The position numbers and the translations under genes are program-made. Of a stretch of DNA of 64,000 bases, positions 1 to 9,133 are shown in pieces; position 1 is the first letter of the stretch; every line of letters starts with the position of its first letter. Source of the stretch: Sphingomonas daechungensis (lineage in GTDB: Bacteria; Pseudomonadota; Alphaproteobacteria; Sphingomonadales; Sphingomonadaceae). The stretch is taken from the NCBI RefSeq assembly GCF_014489495.1, contig NZ_CP060780.1:1499001-1563000 (forward strand), read 5' to 3'. The notes below the pieces were generated by a model, which saw only the letters and a program-made list of their open reading frames with translations, had not been told where the DNA came from and ran no database searches.

Positions 1-329
1 CTCGCCAAGAACATCGTGGCGGCCGGCTTTGCCAAGCGCTGCACCATCCAGCTCGCTTATGCGATCGGCGTGTCCAAACCGCTGTCGCTGTACGTCGACA
101 CGCACGGCACCGGCACGGTTGGCGACGAGCAGCTGGAGCAGGCGATCGGCAAGATCGAGAAGCTCGGCGGCCTGACCCGCGCGGCATCCGCACGCACCTC
201 GCGCTCAACAAGCCGATCTACCAGGCGACCGCGGCCTACGGTCACTTCGGCCGCAAGGCGGAGGGCGAGTTTTTTCCATGGGAGAAGACGGACCTGGTCG
301 AGGATCTGAAGGCGGCCGTCGCCGCCTAA
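1..329 (+). CDS. metK: S-adenosylmethionine synthetase, C-terminal part
   Basis: MetK makes S-adenosylmethionine from ATP and methionine in the cytoplasm. Only the last ~109 codons are present, entering in frame 1 at base 1. The text matches the conserved MetK C-terminal domain: [13 protein letters not shown], then [20 protein letters not shown], ending EDLKAAVAA. The reading frame breaks at about 175-180, where LT must be followed by (P)RGIRTHL. One missing C in the acccgc run explains it, so this is probably a sequence error in an essential gene. The stop lies 5 bases before the trmB start, so the two are probably co-transcribed. Confidence 0.93.
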   Translation, partial: RQEHRGGRLCQALHHPARLCDRRVQTAVAVRRHARHRHGWRRAAGAGDRQDREARRPDPRGIRTHLALNKPIYQATAAYGHFGRKAEGEFFPWEKTDLVEDLKAAVAA

Positions 330-334
330 GGCCG

Positions 335-1041
335 ATGACCGCGCACAAGGCTGGCGATCCGACCACTCTCAATCGCCTTTACGGGCGGGCGAGCGGGCAC
401 AAGCTGCGCAAGGGCCAGCAGGATCTGGTCAACAGCCTGCTTCCGCAGATCGAAGTGCCGGCCGAAGGCGATGTCACCGCCGCAGGCCTTTTCGGCGAGG
501 ACCGGCCGCTTCATTTCGAAATCGGGTTCGGCTCGGGCGAGCACCTTGCCTACCGCGCGGACCTGCTGCCCGACCATGCCTTAATCGGGGCGGAGCCGTT
601 CCTCAACGGGGTCGCAACGGCGCTCGGCATATCCGCGAGAAGCATTTGCCCAACATCCGCTTGTGGAAAGGCGATGCGCTGGAGGTGCTGCGCCGTGTGC
701 CGGATGGCTCTCTGAGTTTCCTCTACCTGCTTCACCCGGACCCGTGGCCAAAGGCGCGGCACGCGAAGCGGCGGATGGTCAATGACGGGCCGGTCGACCT
801 GTTCGCGGCCAAGCTGAAGCCCGGCGGCGAGTTCCGGCTCGCGACTGACGATCCGACCTATCTGAACTGGGCGCTGATGGTGATGCAGCGGGAGCGCCAC
901 CTGCGTCAGTTCGAATGGTTGGCGAAGACGCCGAAGGACTTCCTCGAACCGTCCGGTGGCTGGATCGAAACGCGCTACGGTGCCAAGTCGCGGCGCGAGG
1001 GGCGCCGGCCTTATTATCTGCGCTACCGCCGCATCGCCTGA
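335..1041 (+). CDS. trmB: tRNA (guanine-N7-)-methyltransferase TrmB
   Basis: TrmB methylates N7 of G46 in the variable loop of tRNAs, using SAM made by the neighbouring MetK. The restored protein is about 235 residues, normal for the family. The SAM-binding loop [10 protein letters not shown] lies near residue 60 and the family signature [16 protein letters not shown] near residue 134. The frame is broken at about 628-632 (ATALG followed by [16 protein letters not shown]); one lost C in an expected ggcc explains it. The ATG at 335 gives the usual short basic N-terminus ([11 protein letters not shown]) and follows the metK stop by 5 bases. Confidence 0.93.
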
Positions 1042-1058
1042 TTCTGTACAGGCGCGGC

Positions 1059-2087
1059 ATGGATATCCGCGACACCGTCCTTGCCGCGATCGGCAATACG
1101 CCGTTGATCAAGCTCCGCCGCGCCTCGGAAGAAACCGGCTGCCTCATCCTGGGGAAAGCGGAGTTCATGAACCCCGGTCATTCGGTGAAGGACCGGGCGG
1201 CGCTCGGCATCGTCACCGATGCGATCGACAAGGGCAGCTGCGACCGGGCGGGATCATCGTCGAGGGTACGGCCGGGAATACGGGCATCGGCCTCACCGTC
1301 GTCGGCAACGCGCTGGGAATGAAGACGGTCATCGTCATCCCGGAAACGCAAAGCCAAGAGAAGAAGGACACGCTGCGCTCGCTGGGAGCGACGCTCGTCG
1401 AAGTGCCGGCTGTTCCGTACCGCAACGACAACAATTACGTGAAGGTCGCCGCGCGCATGGCCGAGAAGCTGGCGCGGGAGCATCCGGAAGGCGCGATCTT
1501 CGCCAACCAATTCGACAATGTCGCCAACCGCAATGTCCATGTCCGCACGACCGGGCCGGAGATCTGGGCGCAGACCGACGGCAAGGTCGACGGCTTCGTC
1601 AGTGCGGTCGGCACTGGCGGGACGCTCGCCGGCACGGCGATTGCCCTTCGAGAACGCAAGCCGGACGTGGCCATCGCGATCGCCGACATCCCGGGGCCGC
1701 CCTCTACAGTTACTACACGACCGGTGAGCTGAAGTCGGAAGGGAGCTCGATCACGGAAGGGATCGGGCAGGGCCGGATCACCGGCAACCTCGAAGGTCTT
1801 TCCGTCGACGATGCTTTCCTGATCGAGGACCAGGAAAGCCTGGAGACGACACTCGGCCTGATCCGCGACGAGGGCCTGAGCGTGGGGCTTTCGACCGGCG
1901 TGAACGTCACCGGAGCGACGCGGCTGGCGCGCAAGCTGGGCCGGGCAAGGTGATCGTCACGATATTGTGCGACCCCGCGACCCGCTACCAGTCGCGCCTT
2001 TTCAACCCGGAGTTCCTGCGGTCGAAGGCGCTGGTGGCGCCGGAATGGCTCGAACGTCCGGAGAGTCTCGAACCCGCCCTGGTCTGA
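1059..2087 (+). CDS. cysK: cysteine synthase (PLP-dependent, CysK type)
   Basis: This fold-type II PLP enzyme makes cysteine from O-acetylserine and sulfide. NTPLIKL stands at residues 13-19, the Schiff-base lysine is K44 in HSVKDRAA, the substrate loop is TAGNTGIG, and the phosphate-binding loop is GTGGTLAGT. The restored length is about 343 residues, at the long end for CysK. Three single-base losses interrupt it, near 1230 (DKG/QLRPGG), 1693 ([12 protein letters not shown]) and 1943 ([11 protein letters not shown]); all sit in GGCC- or GGGCCC-like runs. It starts 18 bases after trmB and probably shares its transcript. A cystathionine beta-synthase-like role is less likely from the length and motifs. 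Confidence 0.9.
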
Positions 2088-2123
2088 GACTATAGGGGCA
2101 TCGCGAATCAGCGGGAGGCAGAC

Positions 2124-2816
2124 ATGACTTTGTCCATTGGCAGCATTGCGCCCAACTTCACTGCGGAAACCACGCAGGGACCGATCAACTTCCACGACTA
2201 CATCGACGGCGGGTACGGCATCCTGTTTTCCCACCCGAAGGATTACACGCCCGTCTGCACGACCGAGCTCGGCTACATGGCCGGCCTCGCCGACGAATTC
2301 GCCAAGCGCAACACGAAGGTCATCGGCCTGTCGGTCGACCCGGTCGGCGCTCACGAAGGCTGGGCGCAGGACATCAAGGATGTCACCGGGAACGAGGTCA
2401 ACTTCCCGATGATTGGCGACCACGACCTTGCCGTCGCCAAGCTCTACAACATGCTTCCGGCTGACGCGGGCGAGACGTCCGAAGGCCGGACGGCCGCGAC
2501 CAACGCGACGGTGCGCACCGTCTACATCGTCGGGCCAGACAAGCAGATCAAAGCCATGCTGATCTATCCGATGAGCACCGGCCGGAATTTCGACGAGGTG
2601 CTCCGCCTGCTCGATTCCATCCAGCTCACCGCCAAGCATTCGGTGGCGACGCCGGTGAACTGGAAGCAGGGCGAGGACTGCATCATCGTCCCATCGCTCA
2701 ACGACGAAGCGGCGCGGGAGAAATTCCCGGGCGGCTGGAAGACGCTGAAGCCCTACCTGCGCACCGTGCCGCAGCCTCAGGAGCAAGCGGCGGCCGAACC
2801 GGCTCCCGCCAAGTAG
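2124..2816 (+). CDS. 1-Cys peroxiredoxin (Prx6 type)
   Basis: A thiol peroxidase that reduces hydrogen peroxide and organic hydroperoxides. The peroxidatic cysteine is C45 in the motif PVCTTE, and the C-terminal Prx6 extension is present (TPVNWKQGEDCIIVPS, then FPGGWKTLKPYLR). The length of 230 residues fits the 1-Cys subgroup, which lacks a resolving cysteine in the usual AhpC position. The frame is intact. A ggaggc-like ribosome site precedes ATG 2124. It sits 36 bases after cysK and ends one base from the convergent sugar dehydrogenase, with no room for a long terminator. Confidence 0.93.
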   Translation: MTLSIGSIAPNFTAETTQGPINFHDYIDGGYGILFSHPKDYTPVCTTELGYMAGLADEFAKRNTKVIGLSVDPVGAHEGWAQDIKDVTGNEVNFPMIGDHDLAVAKLYNMLPADAGETSEGRTAATNATVRTVYIVGPDKQIKAMLIYPMSTGRNFDEVLRLLDSIQLTAKHSVATPVNWKQGEDCIIVPSLNDEAAREKFPGGWKTLKPYLRTVPQPQEQAAAEPAPAK

Positions 2817-2817
2817 C

Positions 2818-3935
2818 TCAGTTGGCGGGCGTCAGCTTGAGCAGGCGTCCGCCGCTGTCACCGTCCTCGAGCAGATAGACTTCGCCTTCCGGCCCTGGTC
2901 GACTGCACGAACGCGGGCACCCATGTCCCACTGATCGGCCTTCCGGGCCTGATCCCCATCGATGTCGACGCGGATCAGCGCCTGACCTGAAAGCGCGGGA
3001 ATGAGCGCGTCGCCTTTCCACTGCGGAAAGAGATCGCCGGCGTAGATCAACAACCCACCCGGCGAGATCGATGGGTTCCACCACACCTTCGGCTCCTCGA
3101 ATCCGCGGCCCTTGTGATCGTCGGGAATGTCGCCGCCACCGTAATGCGAGCCGTAGGACGCCCGTGGCCAGCCGTAGTTCTTGCCCTCCACGATCAGGTT
3201 AACTTCGTCGCCGCCCTGCGGACCCATCTCGGTCTCCCACAAGCGGCCGTCGGGCGCGAAGGCAAGGCCGAGAACGTTGCGGTGACCCATCGAATAGTGA
3301 TGGCCGCCGATGCGCTGCCCTTGGTCGGTCATGTGAATGATCTTGCCGAGGTCGCTCGCCGCATCCTGCGCCGGGTCGAACTTCTGCCTGTCGCCCGACG
3401 AGATGAACATGCTCCCGTCGGGCGCGAAGGCGATCCGGTGCGAGAAGTGGCCGTTCCCGGTGACTTTCGGCGACTGGCGCCAGATGACCTTGAAACCCTC
3501 CAGCCGCGGCTGCCCCTGGCCCAGCAGGAGCCGCCCATAGCCAATGACCGCTCCGCTCGTTCCGCCCGGCCCCGGCTCGATGTAGCTCAGGTAAACGCGC
3601 TGGTTCCCGGCGAAGCCCGGATGCGCGACGACATCGCCGAGCCCGCCCTGGCCGGCGACATGGACCGAGGGCACTCCCGCCACCTCCTGCTTGCGGCCGG
3701 TCGCCGTGTCGAGCAGCCACAGCTTGCCGCCTTTTTCCGTCACCAGCGCCATCTTGGTCGTGGCCACCCCACTGCCCGGTAGAAAGTCCATGGCCCAAGG
3801 TGCCTCGAAGCGCGTTACCTCGGTTTCAGTGAAGGGCTTGGTCGACGAAGCCTGCTGGGCGGAGGACTGGCTTGGAGCGGTACCACAGGCGGCGAGAACC
3901 AGGATTGCCGCGACTTGCATTAAGCGTAGGGTCAT
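2818..3935 (-). CDS. PQQ-dependent aldose sugar dehydrogenase-like lipoprotein
   Basis: This belongs to the soluble glucose/sorbosone dehydrogenase family (YliI/Asd type), six-bladed propellers that oxidise sugars in the periplasm with PQQ and calcium. The N-terminus is a lipoprotein signal (AAILVLAAC). Family landmarks include GLGDVVAHPGF, GNGHFSHRIAF, MGHRNVLGLAF and ETEMGPQGGDEVN. The restored length is about 372 residues. The frame breaks near 2897 on this strand, after RVRAVDQG; adding one base to the ggg/ccc run gives PEGEVYLLEDGDSGGRLLKL, a typical family end. Divergent from the polyketide synthase gene by 57 bases. The substrate is unknown, and no PQQ biosynthesis genes are in the window. 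Confidence 0.87.
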
Positions 3936-3992
3936 CCGATCTGTTCCTTAAGCGTAACGGTTGTCCATTGCGGCGACCAGGACAGGCCGGCC

Positions 3993-5037
3993 ATGCAATC
4001 CTGTAGCCTACTCTCGCTCGCCACCGCGGTTCCTCCGCACGTCGTCGAACAGCACGAGGCGAAGGCCCGGGCCAGAGAGGCCTTTGGCGGTAAGAAGGCC
4101 CTGTTCGACCGCCTCTCCGGCGTGTTCGACAATGCCGGAATTGCCAAGCGCCACATCGTTGCTCCCCAGGATTGGTATCTCGCCGAACATGGCTGGCATG
4201 ACCGCAACAGTCTCTATCTGAAAGCCGCCGAGGACCTGTTCGTCGAGGCTGCGAGTACTGCCATCGAAAAGGCCGGGATGGCGCCGGACCAGATCGACGG
4301 GGTCGTTGCGGTTTCCACGACGGGCATCGCCACGCCCAGCCTGGAGGCACGCGCTGCGCCACGCGTCGGTTTCCGTGACGACATCCGCCGCGTTCCGCTC
4401 TTCGGGCTTGGCTGCGCGGGGGCGTGAACGGGCTGGCGACGGCCGCTCGCATGGCGACTTCGGAACCAGGGACGAACTGGCTGTTCGTGACCGTCGAGAC
4501 CTGCTCCATCTCAATCCGCCTGGACAGTGCCGATCCGGCCGCGATCGTGGCCACCGCCTTGTTCGGCGACGGAGCGGCCGCGGCAGTGGTGACGAGCGGC
4601 GAGCACAGCCTCGCTCGCATCACCGGGGCTTCGGAGAAGCTTTTTCCGGACACGCTGCGGATCATGGGCTGGGACGTTGAGGATCCGGGACTGGCCGTGG
4701 TGTTCGACCGCGCCATTCCCCCTTTCATCGAACAGCATCTCGCGAAAACGGTCGACGAGATGTGCGTGAAGCTCGGTGTCGACTTCGAGGATGTCGATCG
4801 CCTTTGCTGTCACCCAGGCGGCGTGAAGGTGATCGATGCAATCGAGACCGCGCTGAAGCTCAATCAGGGCGAGCTCAATATCGAGCGGGAAGTCCTGCGC
4901 GACTTCGGCAACATGAGCGCTCCAACCGTGCTGTTCGTGCTTGAACGGCTGCTGGCGCGGGCCTGCCGGACCGCGTGCTGATGACCGCGTTCGGCCCCGG
5001 ATTCACCTGTGCGGGCCTCATGCTGGAGGCGGCGTGA
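3993..5037 (+). CDS. type III polyketide synthase (chalcone/alkylpyrone synthase family)
   Basis: Type III PKSs condense a fatty acyl-CoA starter with malonyl-CoA units to make alkylpyrones, alkylresorcinols or similar lipids. The thiolase-fold triad can be read: Cys141 in FGLGCAGG, His near 273 in CCHPGG, and Asn near 305 in FGNMSAPTVLF. The GFGPG-type loop appears as AFGPGFTCAGL near the end. The restored length is 348 residues. Two breaks, near 4422 (inside the Cys motif) and 4963 (LLARG/LPDRV), each need one extra G. The stop overlaps the next gene by 4 bases (GTGA), so the pair is translationally coupled. The product cannot be fixed from sequence. Confidence 0.92.
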
Positions 5038-5569
5038 CGGAGCCATTGTGGCCGTCGATCGCGATTCTGGCGTTCGTGACTCTTCAGCGCCTCACCGAGC
5101 TTCCGATCGCCGCAGCGAACACCAGGCGCCTCCTGGCGCGGGCGGCACGGAAGTCGGTGCGAGCCACTACCCGCTGATCGTTGCGCTCCACGCTGCCTGG
5201 CTCGGTGCACTCTGGTGGTTCGCGCTTGGCCGCCCGATCAACTTCGCCTTCCTCGCGCTGTTCGTCCTGGTCGAACTGGGCCGCGTATGGGTGTTGCGGA
5301 CGCTAGGCCCGCGATGGACGACGCGGATCATCGTCGTCCCCGGCGAAGCGCTGGTTGCTGCCGGGCCCTATCGCTTCGTGAATCACCCCAATTATCTCGT
5401 GGTCATCGCCGAAATCGCCGTTCTCCCGCTGGTCTTCGGCCTGTGGCAAATCGCGCTGGTCTTCTCCCTTCTCAACGCGGCCGTCCTGGCGATCCGCGTC
5501 AGGGCCGAAAATCGCGCGCTCGGCGCCGCTCAGCGGGGTAGACGTAAACGTCGTAGGCCTCGTCCGTGA
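5034..5569 (+). CDS. isoprenylcysteine carboxyl methyltransferase family protein
   Basis: A small integral-membrane SAM-dependent methyltransferase of the ICMT/PEMT type. The hydrophobic N-terminus LTELPIAAANTRR and the signature GPYRFVNHPNY, followed by ENRAL, are the family core. It is coupled to the type III PKS by a GTGA overlap. In comparable loci (Bacillus bpsA-bpsB) such proteins methylate the alkylpyrone product, so the same role is inferred. The frame breaks near 5145 (LLAR/GGTEVGASHYP, one G lost). The listed end is as read; restoring one G at about 5537 would end the protein at a TAG at 5539-5541 (ALGAAQRG, about 169 residues), which is more natural. Confidence 0.85.
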
Positions 5570-7112
5570 CCGCGGGGCGGAACGTCGCGATCAGGCGCGT
5601 CTGCGCCTTGAACCGCTCCAGGTCTTCGGGCGTGACGGTGGTCGTGCTCTCGTACATCACCTTCTTGGCGGGCCTCGGCTTTAGCGGGAGTGGAGCGAGA
5701 AAGACGATCGGCCGGCCCGTTTGCCGGTGCAGCAACTCGGCGTCGGCCAGGACATCGGCGAGCCGCAGGTCCTGCCGCCCCTCCCGGTTCAGCCTGACGA
5801 CCTTCCCGAACTTGCGCTCGCGCAAGAACCAGAGCGGATTGTCGGCATAATAGGGCAAGGCTTCAAGGAACGGATCCGGGTCGCCCATCACGATGGCGTT
5901 TCGCAGATCCGGCCGCTGCAGCAGCTTGCCGACGTCCGCAGACCGGCTGTACTTGAGACCGCCGAATTCGACGCTGACTGGACCCATGAGTTGCAGCGTC
6001 TGCAATGCCAGCAAAGCTACGAACCCGTATTCGCCGGCAATCCGGGCGCGATCGACCCACGGGTTCTTCGACGACCAGCTCCCGCCAGCCCCTTCCGCGC
6101 TCATCCAGTACAGCGCGATGAGGAAGCAGAGGTAGAGCGCTTCATGCCGGTAGGACGACGGGTAAACGAAATAGAAGAAGTATTTGAAGCCGATGAAGCC
6201 GGCGATCGAGGCGCACAAGGCGGCAGGCTTCCGGATCAGGCCGAGGCAGCTGAGGCCGATCAGAAGCAGTGGAAGTGGCGGCCAGAGGATCGAGCCGAGC
6301 CCGCTGAACCCGCTCTTCAGCTCGAAGATCGCCGGGATGAGGGTGGCAGGCCCAAAGATTCCCAGACGGTTCGAGACGGCGCCGTCATTGAACGTCGGAT
6401 AGATGGTTCGGAAGCAAAGATAGGCTCCAAGAGCGGCGAGCAGCGCATTGCCAACGAAGATCAGCCAGTCGCGCTTCTCGACCGGCCTTGTCGCGACCAT
6501 CTCGACAAAGCGGAACAGCAGGAACGAGGCTGCCAGGAAGCCGCTCGGGACGTTGGTGTTGGTCAAGATCGCGATCAGCAGTCCCAACCACAGGCTGTTC
6601 TTCACTCGCGGGTAGAGCGCCGCGATGGCGAACATCACGACGGCCGACATGCCGTAATTTCTCGCGACGGCGACGAATTCGAAGGCGCCGTACAGGCTGA
6701 ACAGGATCAACGCGACGACAAGTGGCCGGAACGGTGCCTTGAACGCCACCAGCGCCATGGCTGCGAAGCCGAGCAACGCGGCCGCAATTGGTAAGACTTC
6801 GCGATAGGGGAAGATGTCGTGAAGGCCGCGGAGGATGATGTACCAAAGCGCCGGATGCCCTTCGCCGTGGACATTGCCGAGCATTTCCAGCGGGTTGGAC
6901 CCCGACAAAGCGAGCGAGAACGCCCGCACCTCGTCGCGCCAGAAGACATGATTGACGCAGAACCAGACGGCCAGCGCGATCCAGGCGAGCAAGAGGATGA
7001 AGCGGAGGCGCCTGTCTTGCGCCGTCACCGGACCGCCAAACAGCGGCGACGCCGAATTCTCCAACGCTCCCCCACGATACCCAGTCCGGTGCCGGAGTAT
7101 CGCGTTGTTCAT
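5499..7112 (-). CDS. GT-C-like multi-pass membrane glycosyltransferase (putative)
   Basis: A 537-residue protein with about ten or more hydrophobic segments across its first ~370 residues, then a soluble tail with short segments such as [20 protein letters not shown]. After the first membrane segment comes [12 protein letters not shown] followed by [13 protein letters not shown]. An acidic DE pair in the first periplasmic loop is typical of GT-C enzymes, which use polyprenyl-phosphate sugars. It is divergent from the GT2-GtrA pair by 51 bases, suggesting it attaches the sugar those two supply. The C-terminal 11 or so residues are suspect: one extra base near 5537 would end it at about 5530 after YDVYVYPR. 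The exact substrate is unknown. Confidence 0.7.
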   Translation of the reverse strand: MNNAILRHRTGYRGGALENSASPLFGGPVTAQDRRLRFILLLAWIALAVWFCVNHVFWRDEVRAFSLALSGSNPLEMLGNVHGEGHPALWYIILRGLHDIFPYREVLPIAAALLGFAAMALVAFKAPFRPLVVALILFSLYGAFEFVAVARNYGMSAVVMFAIAALYPRVKNSLWLGLLIAILTNTNVPSGFLAASFLLFRFVEMVATRPVEKRDWLIFVGNALLAALGAYLCFRTIYPTFNDGAVSNRLGIFGPATLIPAIFELKSGFSGLGSILWPPLPLLLIGLSCLGLIRKPAALCASIAGFIGFKYFFYFVYPSSYRHEALYLCFLIALYWMSAEGAGGSWSSKNPWVDRARIAGEYGFVALLALQTLQLMGPVSVEFGGLKYSRSADVGKLLQRPDLRNAIVMGDPDPFLEALPYYADNPLWFLRERKFGKVVRLNREGRQDLRLADVLADAELLHRQTGRPIVFLAPLPLKPRPAKKVMYESTTTVTPEDLERFKAQTRLIATFRPAVTDEAYDVYVYPAERRRARDFRP

Positions 7113-7163
7113 AGTTTAAAAAGGAGTTTGCTTCATTGCCTCAGGACTACGGCCCCAGTGGAC

Positions 7164-7994
7164 ATGAGGCGTGTCATGATCGACGGTTTGAAAGTTGCGG
7201 TTGTCTTGCCCGCATATAATGCAAGCGAAACGCTCGAGAGAACTTACGCTGAGCTCCCGAAGGACGTCGTCGACGACGTCATTTTGGTCGATGATGCCAG
7301 CACCGACGCCACTGCAATCGTGGCCGACAGGCTCGGGATCCACACCGTGATCCACGCCCGCAACGGCGGCTACGGCGCCAACCAGAAGTCCTGCTATTCG
7401 ATCGCGCTGGCGCGGGGAGCGGACATCGTGGTGATGGTGCACCCCGACTATCAATATTCGCCGCGCCTGGTGACTGCCATGGCCGGCATGATTGCGTCCG
7501 GCCATTACGATGCGGTTTTTGCGTCGCGCATTCTGGGCAACGGAGCGCTTGCTGGCGGCATGCCGAAGTACAAATATGTGGCGAACCGGCTTTTGACGGC
7601 TTTCCAGAACCTTCTGATGGGTGCGAAGCTCAGTGAATATCACACCGGCTATCGTGCCTGGAACCGCAAGTCGCTTCAGCAGCTGCCTTTGCTCGCTTGC
7701 TCCGACGACTTCGTCTTCGACAATGAGATGATCGCGCAGGCCAAGTGGGCCGGCTTCCAGATGGGCGAGATTTCCTGCCCCACGAAATATTTCCCGGAAG
7801 CGTCGAGCATCAACTTCCGCCGCAGCTGCATCTACGGCTTGGGCGTTGTGAAGACGGCCGTGACGTATCGCCTTTGCAAGTGGGGCGTCCTCAGCTCCAA
7901 GCTGTTCGCTTCGGACTCGCCGCGCCTGCCGCGATCGGTCCCGGCCATGATGCCGAGAATGGCCGTCGCCGAGCCGCTTTCGTGGGCAGCCTGA
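7164..7994 (+). CDS. GT2 family glycosyltransferase (polyprenyl-phosphate sugar synthase-like)
   Basis: A GT-A-fold glycosyltransferase facing the cytoplasm. The nucleotide-sugar motifs are [15 protein letters not shown] at the start, ILVDDASTD near residue 45 and MVHPDYQY near 95, where the usual DxD is HPDYQ. HTGYRAW near 155 and the DNEM segment resemble dolichyl-phosphate-sugar synthases. The C-terminus has no pair of long membrane helices, unlike E. coli-type GtrB. The ATG at 7164 (MRRVMIDG) or 7176 could be the start. The end overlaps the GtrA gene by 13 bases, so they are coupled. It probably loads a hexose on undecaprenyl phosphate for the GtrA and GT-C partners. Confidence 0.85.
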   Translation: MRRVMIDGLKVAVVLPAYNASETLERTYAELPKDVVDDVILVDDASTDATAIVADRLGIHTVIHARNGGYGANQKSCYSIALARGADIVVMVHPDYQYSPRLVTAMAGMIASGHYDAVFASRILGNGALAGGMPKYKYVANRLLTAFQNLLMGAKLSEYHTGYRAWNRKSLQQLPLLACSDDFVFDNEMIAQAKWAGFQMGEISCPTKYFPEASSINFRRSCIYGLGVVKTAVTYRLCKWGVLSSKLFASDSPRLPRSVPAMMPRMAVAEPLSWAA

Positions 7995-8437
7995 TCGCCC
8001 GGGGATCGGCAACTCTTCATTCGATCCCCTTCATCGCGGATATCCTGGCACGGCCCGCCGCTCGGCAGCTGCTTCGCTATGCGTTCGCCGGGTTGTGCGT
8101 AACGCAATTGGCCGCGCTGGTTTACTCCGCCGTGGTCCTGCTCTTGTCGGCGCATCCCTTGTTCGCGAATGCGGTCAGCACCGCCTTCGGGCTTTGCGCG
8201 GGCTATCTGGTGCATAGCCGCTGGAGCTTCGCCGTCGATGGCGCGGGCGGAGAGGGCCTGCAGGTCGCTCGCTTCCTGACCGCGTCGTTCGTCGCCTTCC
8301 TGATCAACAGCTTCTGGGTCTGGCTGCTCGTCATGATCCTGCATCTGCCGGCTCTGGCACCGGTGCCGATGATGATGCTTGTAACCCCGTGGATCAGCTT
8401 CCTGCTCAACCGCTATTGGGTATTCAAGGCGGCCTGA
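7982..8437 (+). CDS. GtrA family protein (polyprenyl-phosphate-sugar flippase-like)
   Basis: GtrA proteins are four-helix membrane proteins thought to flip polyprenyl-phosphate-linked sugars to the periplasm. The 151-residue product shows four hydrophobic helices ([70 protein letters not shown]). It also has the family motif VHSRWSF and ends NRYWVFKAA. The likely start is GTG 7982, which overlaps the upstream GT2 gene. With the GT2 and the divergent GT-C protein it completes a three-part modification system of the phage/O-antigen Gtr type. Confidence 0.87.
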   Translation: MGSLIARGSATLHSIPFIADILARPAARQLLRYAFAGLCVTQLAALVYSAVVLLLSAHPLFANAVSTAFGLCAGYLVHSRWSFAVDGAGGEGLQVARFLTASFVAFLINSFWVWLLVMILHLPALAPVPMMMLVTPWISFLLNRYWVFKAA

Positions 8438-8469
8438 TCTAGTCCGAATCTCGGGCGTTCGCCGCAGCT

Positions 8470-8498
8470 TGCGCGGCTTGCTGTTCAAGCCTATATCG
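8470..8498 (+). promoter_or_regulatory. putative sigma70-type promoter for the rimP-nusA operon
   Basis: TTGCGC at 8470-8475 and TATATC at 8493-8498 are separated by 17 bases, 89 bases ahead of the rimP start at 8587. The 149-base gap between gtrA and rimP shows no other feature. Prediction by eye only. Confidence 0.4.
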
Positions 8499-8586
8499 CA
8501 CTCCTCTCCTCGACATCGTTAGATGCCTGAGGCTGGGCCAAGCGGCTCCGGTCCGAGAGACTTTGTAAGCTGTTCGCAGGATATTC

Positions 8587-9129
8587 GTGGCCGACATCGC
8601 CGCACTGAACCGATTGCTGGAGCCCGAGGTGGAAAGCCTCGGCTATCGCCTCGTTCGCGTCGCGTTCCTCGGCGGGAAGTCGGACCCGACGCTGCAGGTC
8701 ATGGCCGAGAAGCCGTCGACGCGTCAGCTCGATCTCAGCGATTGCGAAGTCATTTCGCGCAAGCTGTCCGAGACGCTGGACGCGCTCGAAGCCGACGGCC
8801 GCGACCCGATCGAGGGCGGCTACCGCCTCGAGGTCAGCTCACCCGGAATCGACCGGCCGCTGACCCGGCTTGCCGACTTCGACGACTGGAAGGGCCACGA
8901 TGCGCGGGTCAACCTCGCCGACCAGCAGAACGGCCGAAAGCAGTTCAAGGGCAGCGTCGCCGGTACTGAAGGGGCTGACATCCTGCTGCATCTCGACAAT
9001 GGCGAAGGCGTCGCCATCCCGTTCGCTTCGATCCATTCGGCCAAGCTGCTGCTGACCGACAAGCTCATCAACGCAACCGCGCCGCTCAGCACCGAGGGCG
9101 CCGACACCATTCAGACTGTAGAGGACTAG
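8587..9129 (+). CDS. rimP: ribosome maturation factor RimP
   Basis: RimP helps assemble the 30S subunit, acting on the S12 region. The protein is 180 residues with the conserved N-terminal domain (EPEVESLGYRLVRV), the signature LEVSSPGIDRPL near residue 82, and the C-terminal SH3-like domain. The start is GTG 8587 (MADIAALNRLLEPE), the first codon giving a normal N-terminus. The frame is intact. It is the first gene of a block whose order, rimP-nusA-ylxR-infB-rbfA, is conserved across bacteria. nusA follows after 4 bases. Confidence 0.95.
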   Translation: MADIAALNRLLEPEVESLGYRLVRVAFLGGKSDPTLQVMAEKPSTRQLDLSDCEVISRKLSETLDALEADGRDPIEGGYRLEVSSPGIDRPLTRLADFDDWKGHDARVNLADQQNGRKQFKGSVAGTEGADILLHLDNGEGVAIPFASIHSAKLLLTDKLINATAPLSTEGADTIQTVED

Positions 9130-9133
9130 AACC

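Noticed and set aside
1059..2087. Reading broken cysK (and the other interrupted genes) as pseudogenes
   Set aside because: Protein similarity continues across each break and one base restores each frame, so decay is unlikely.
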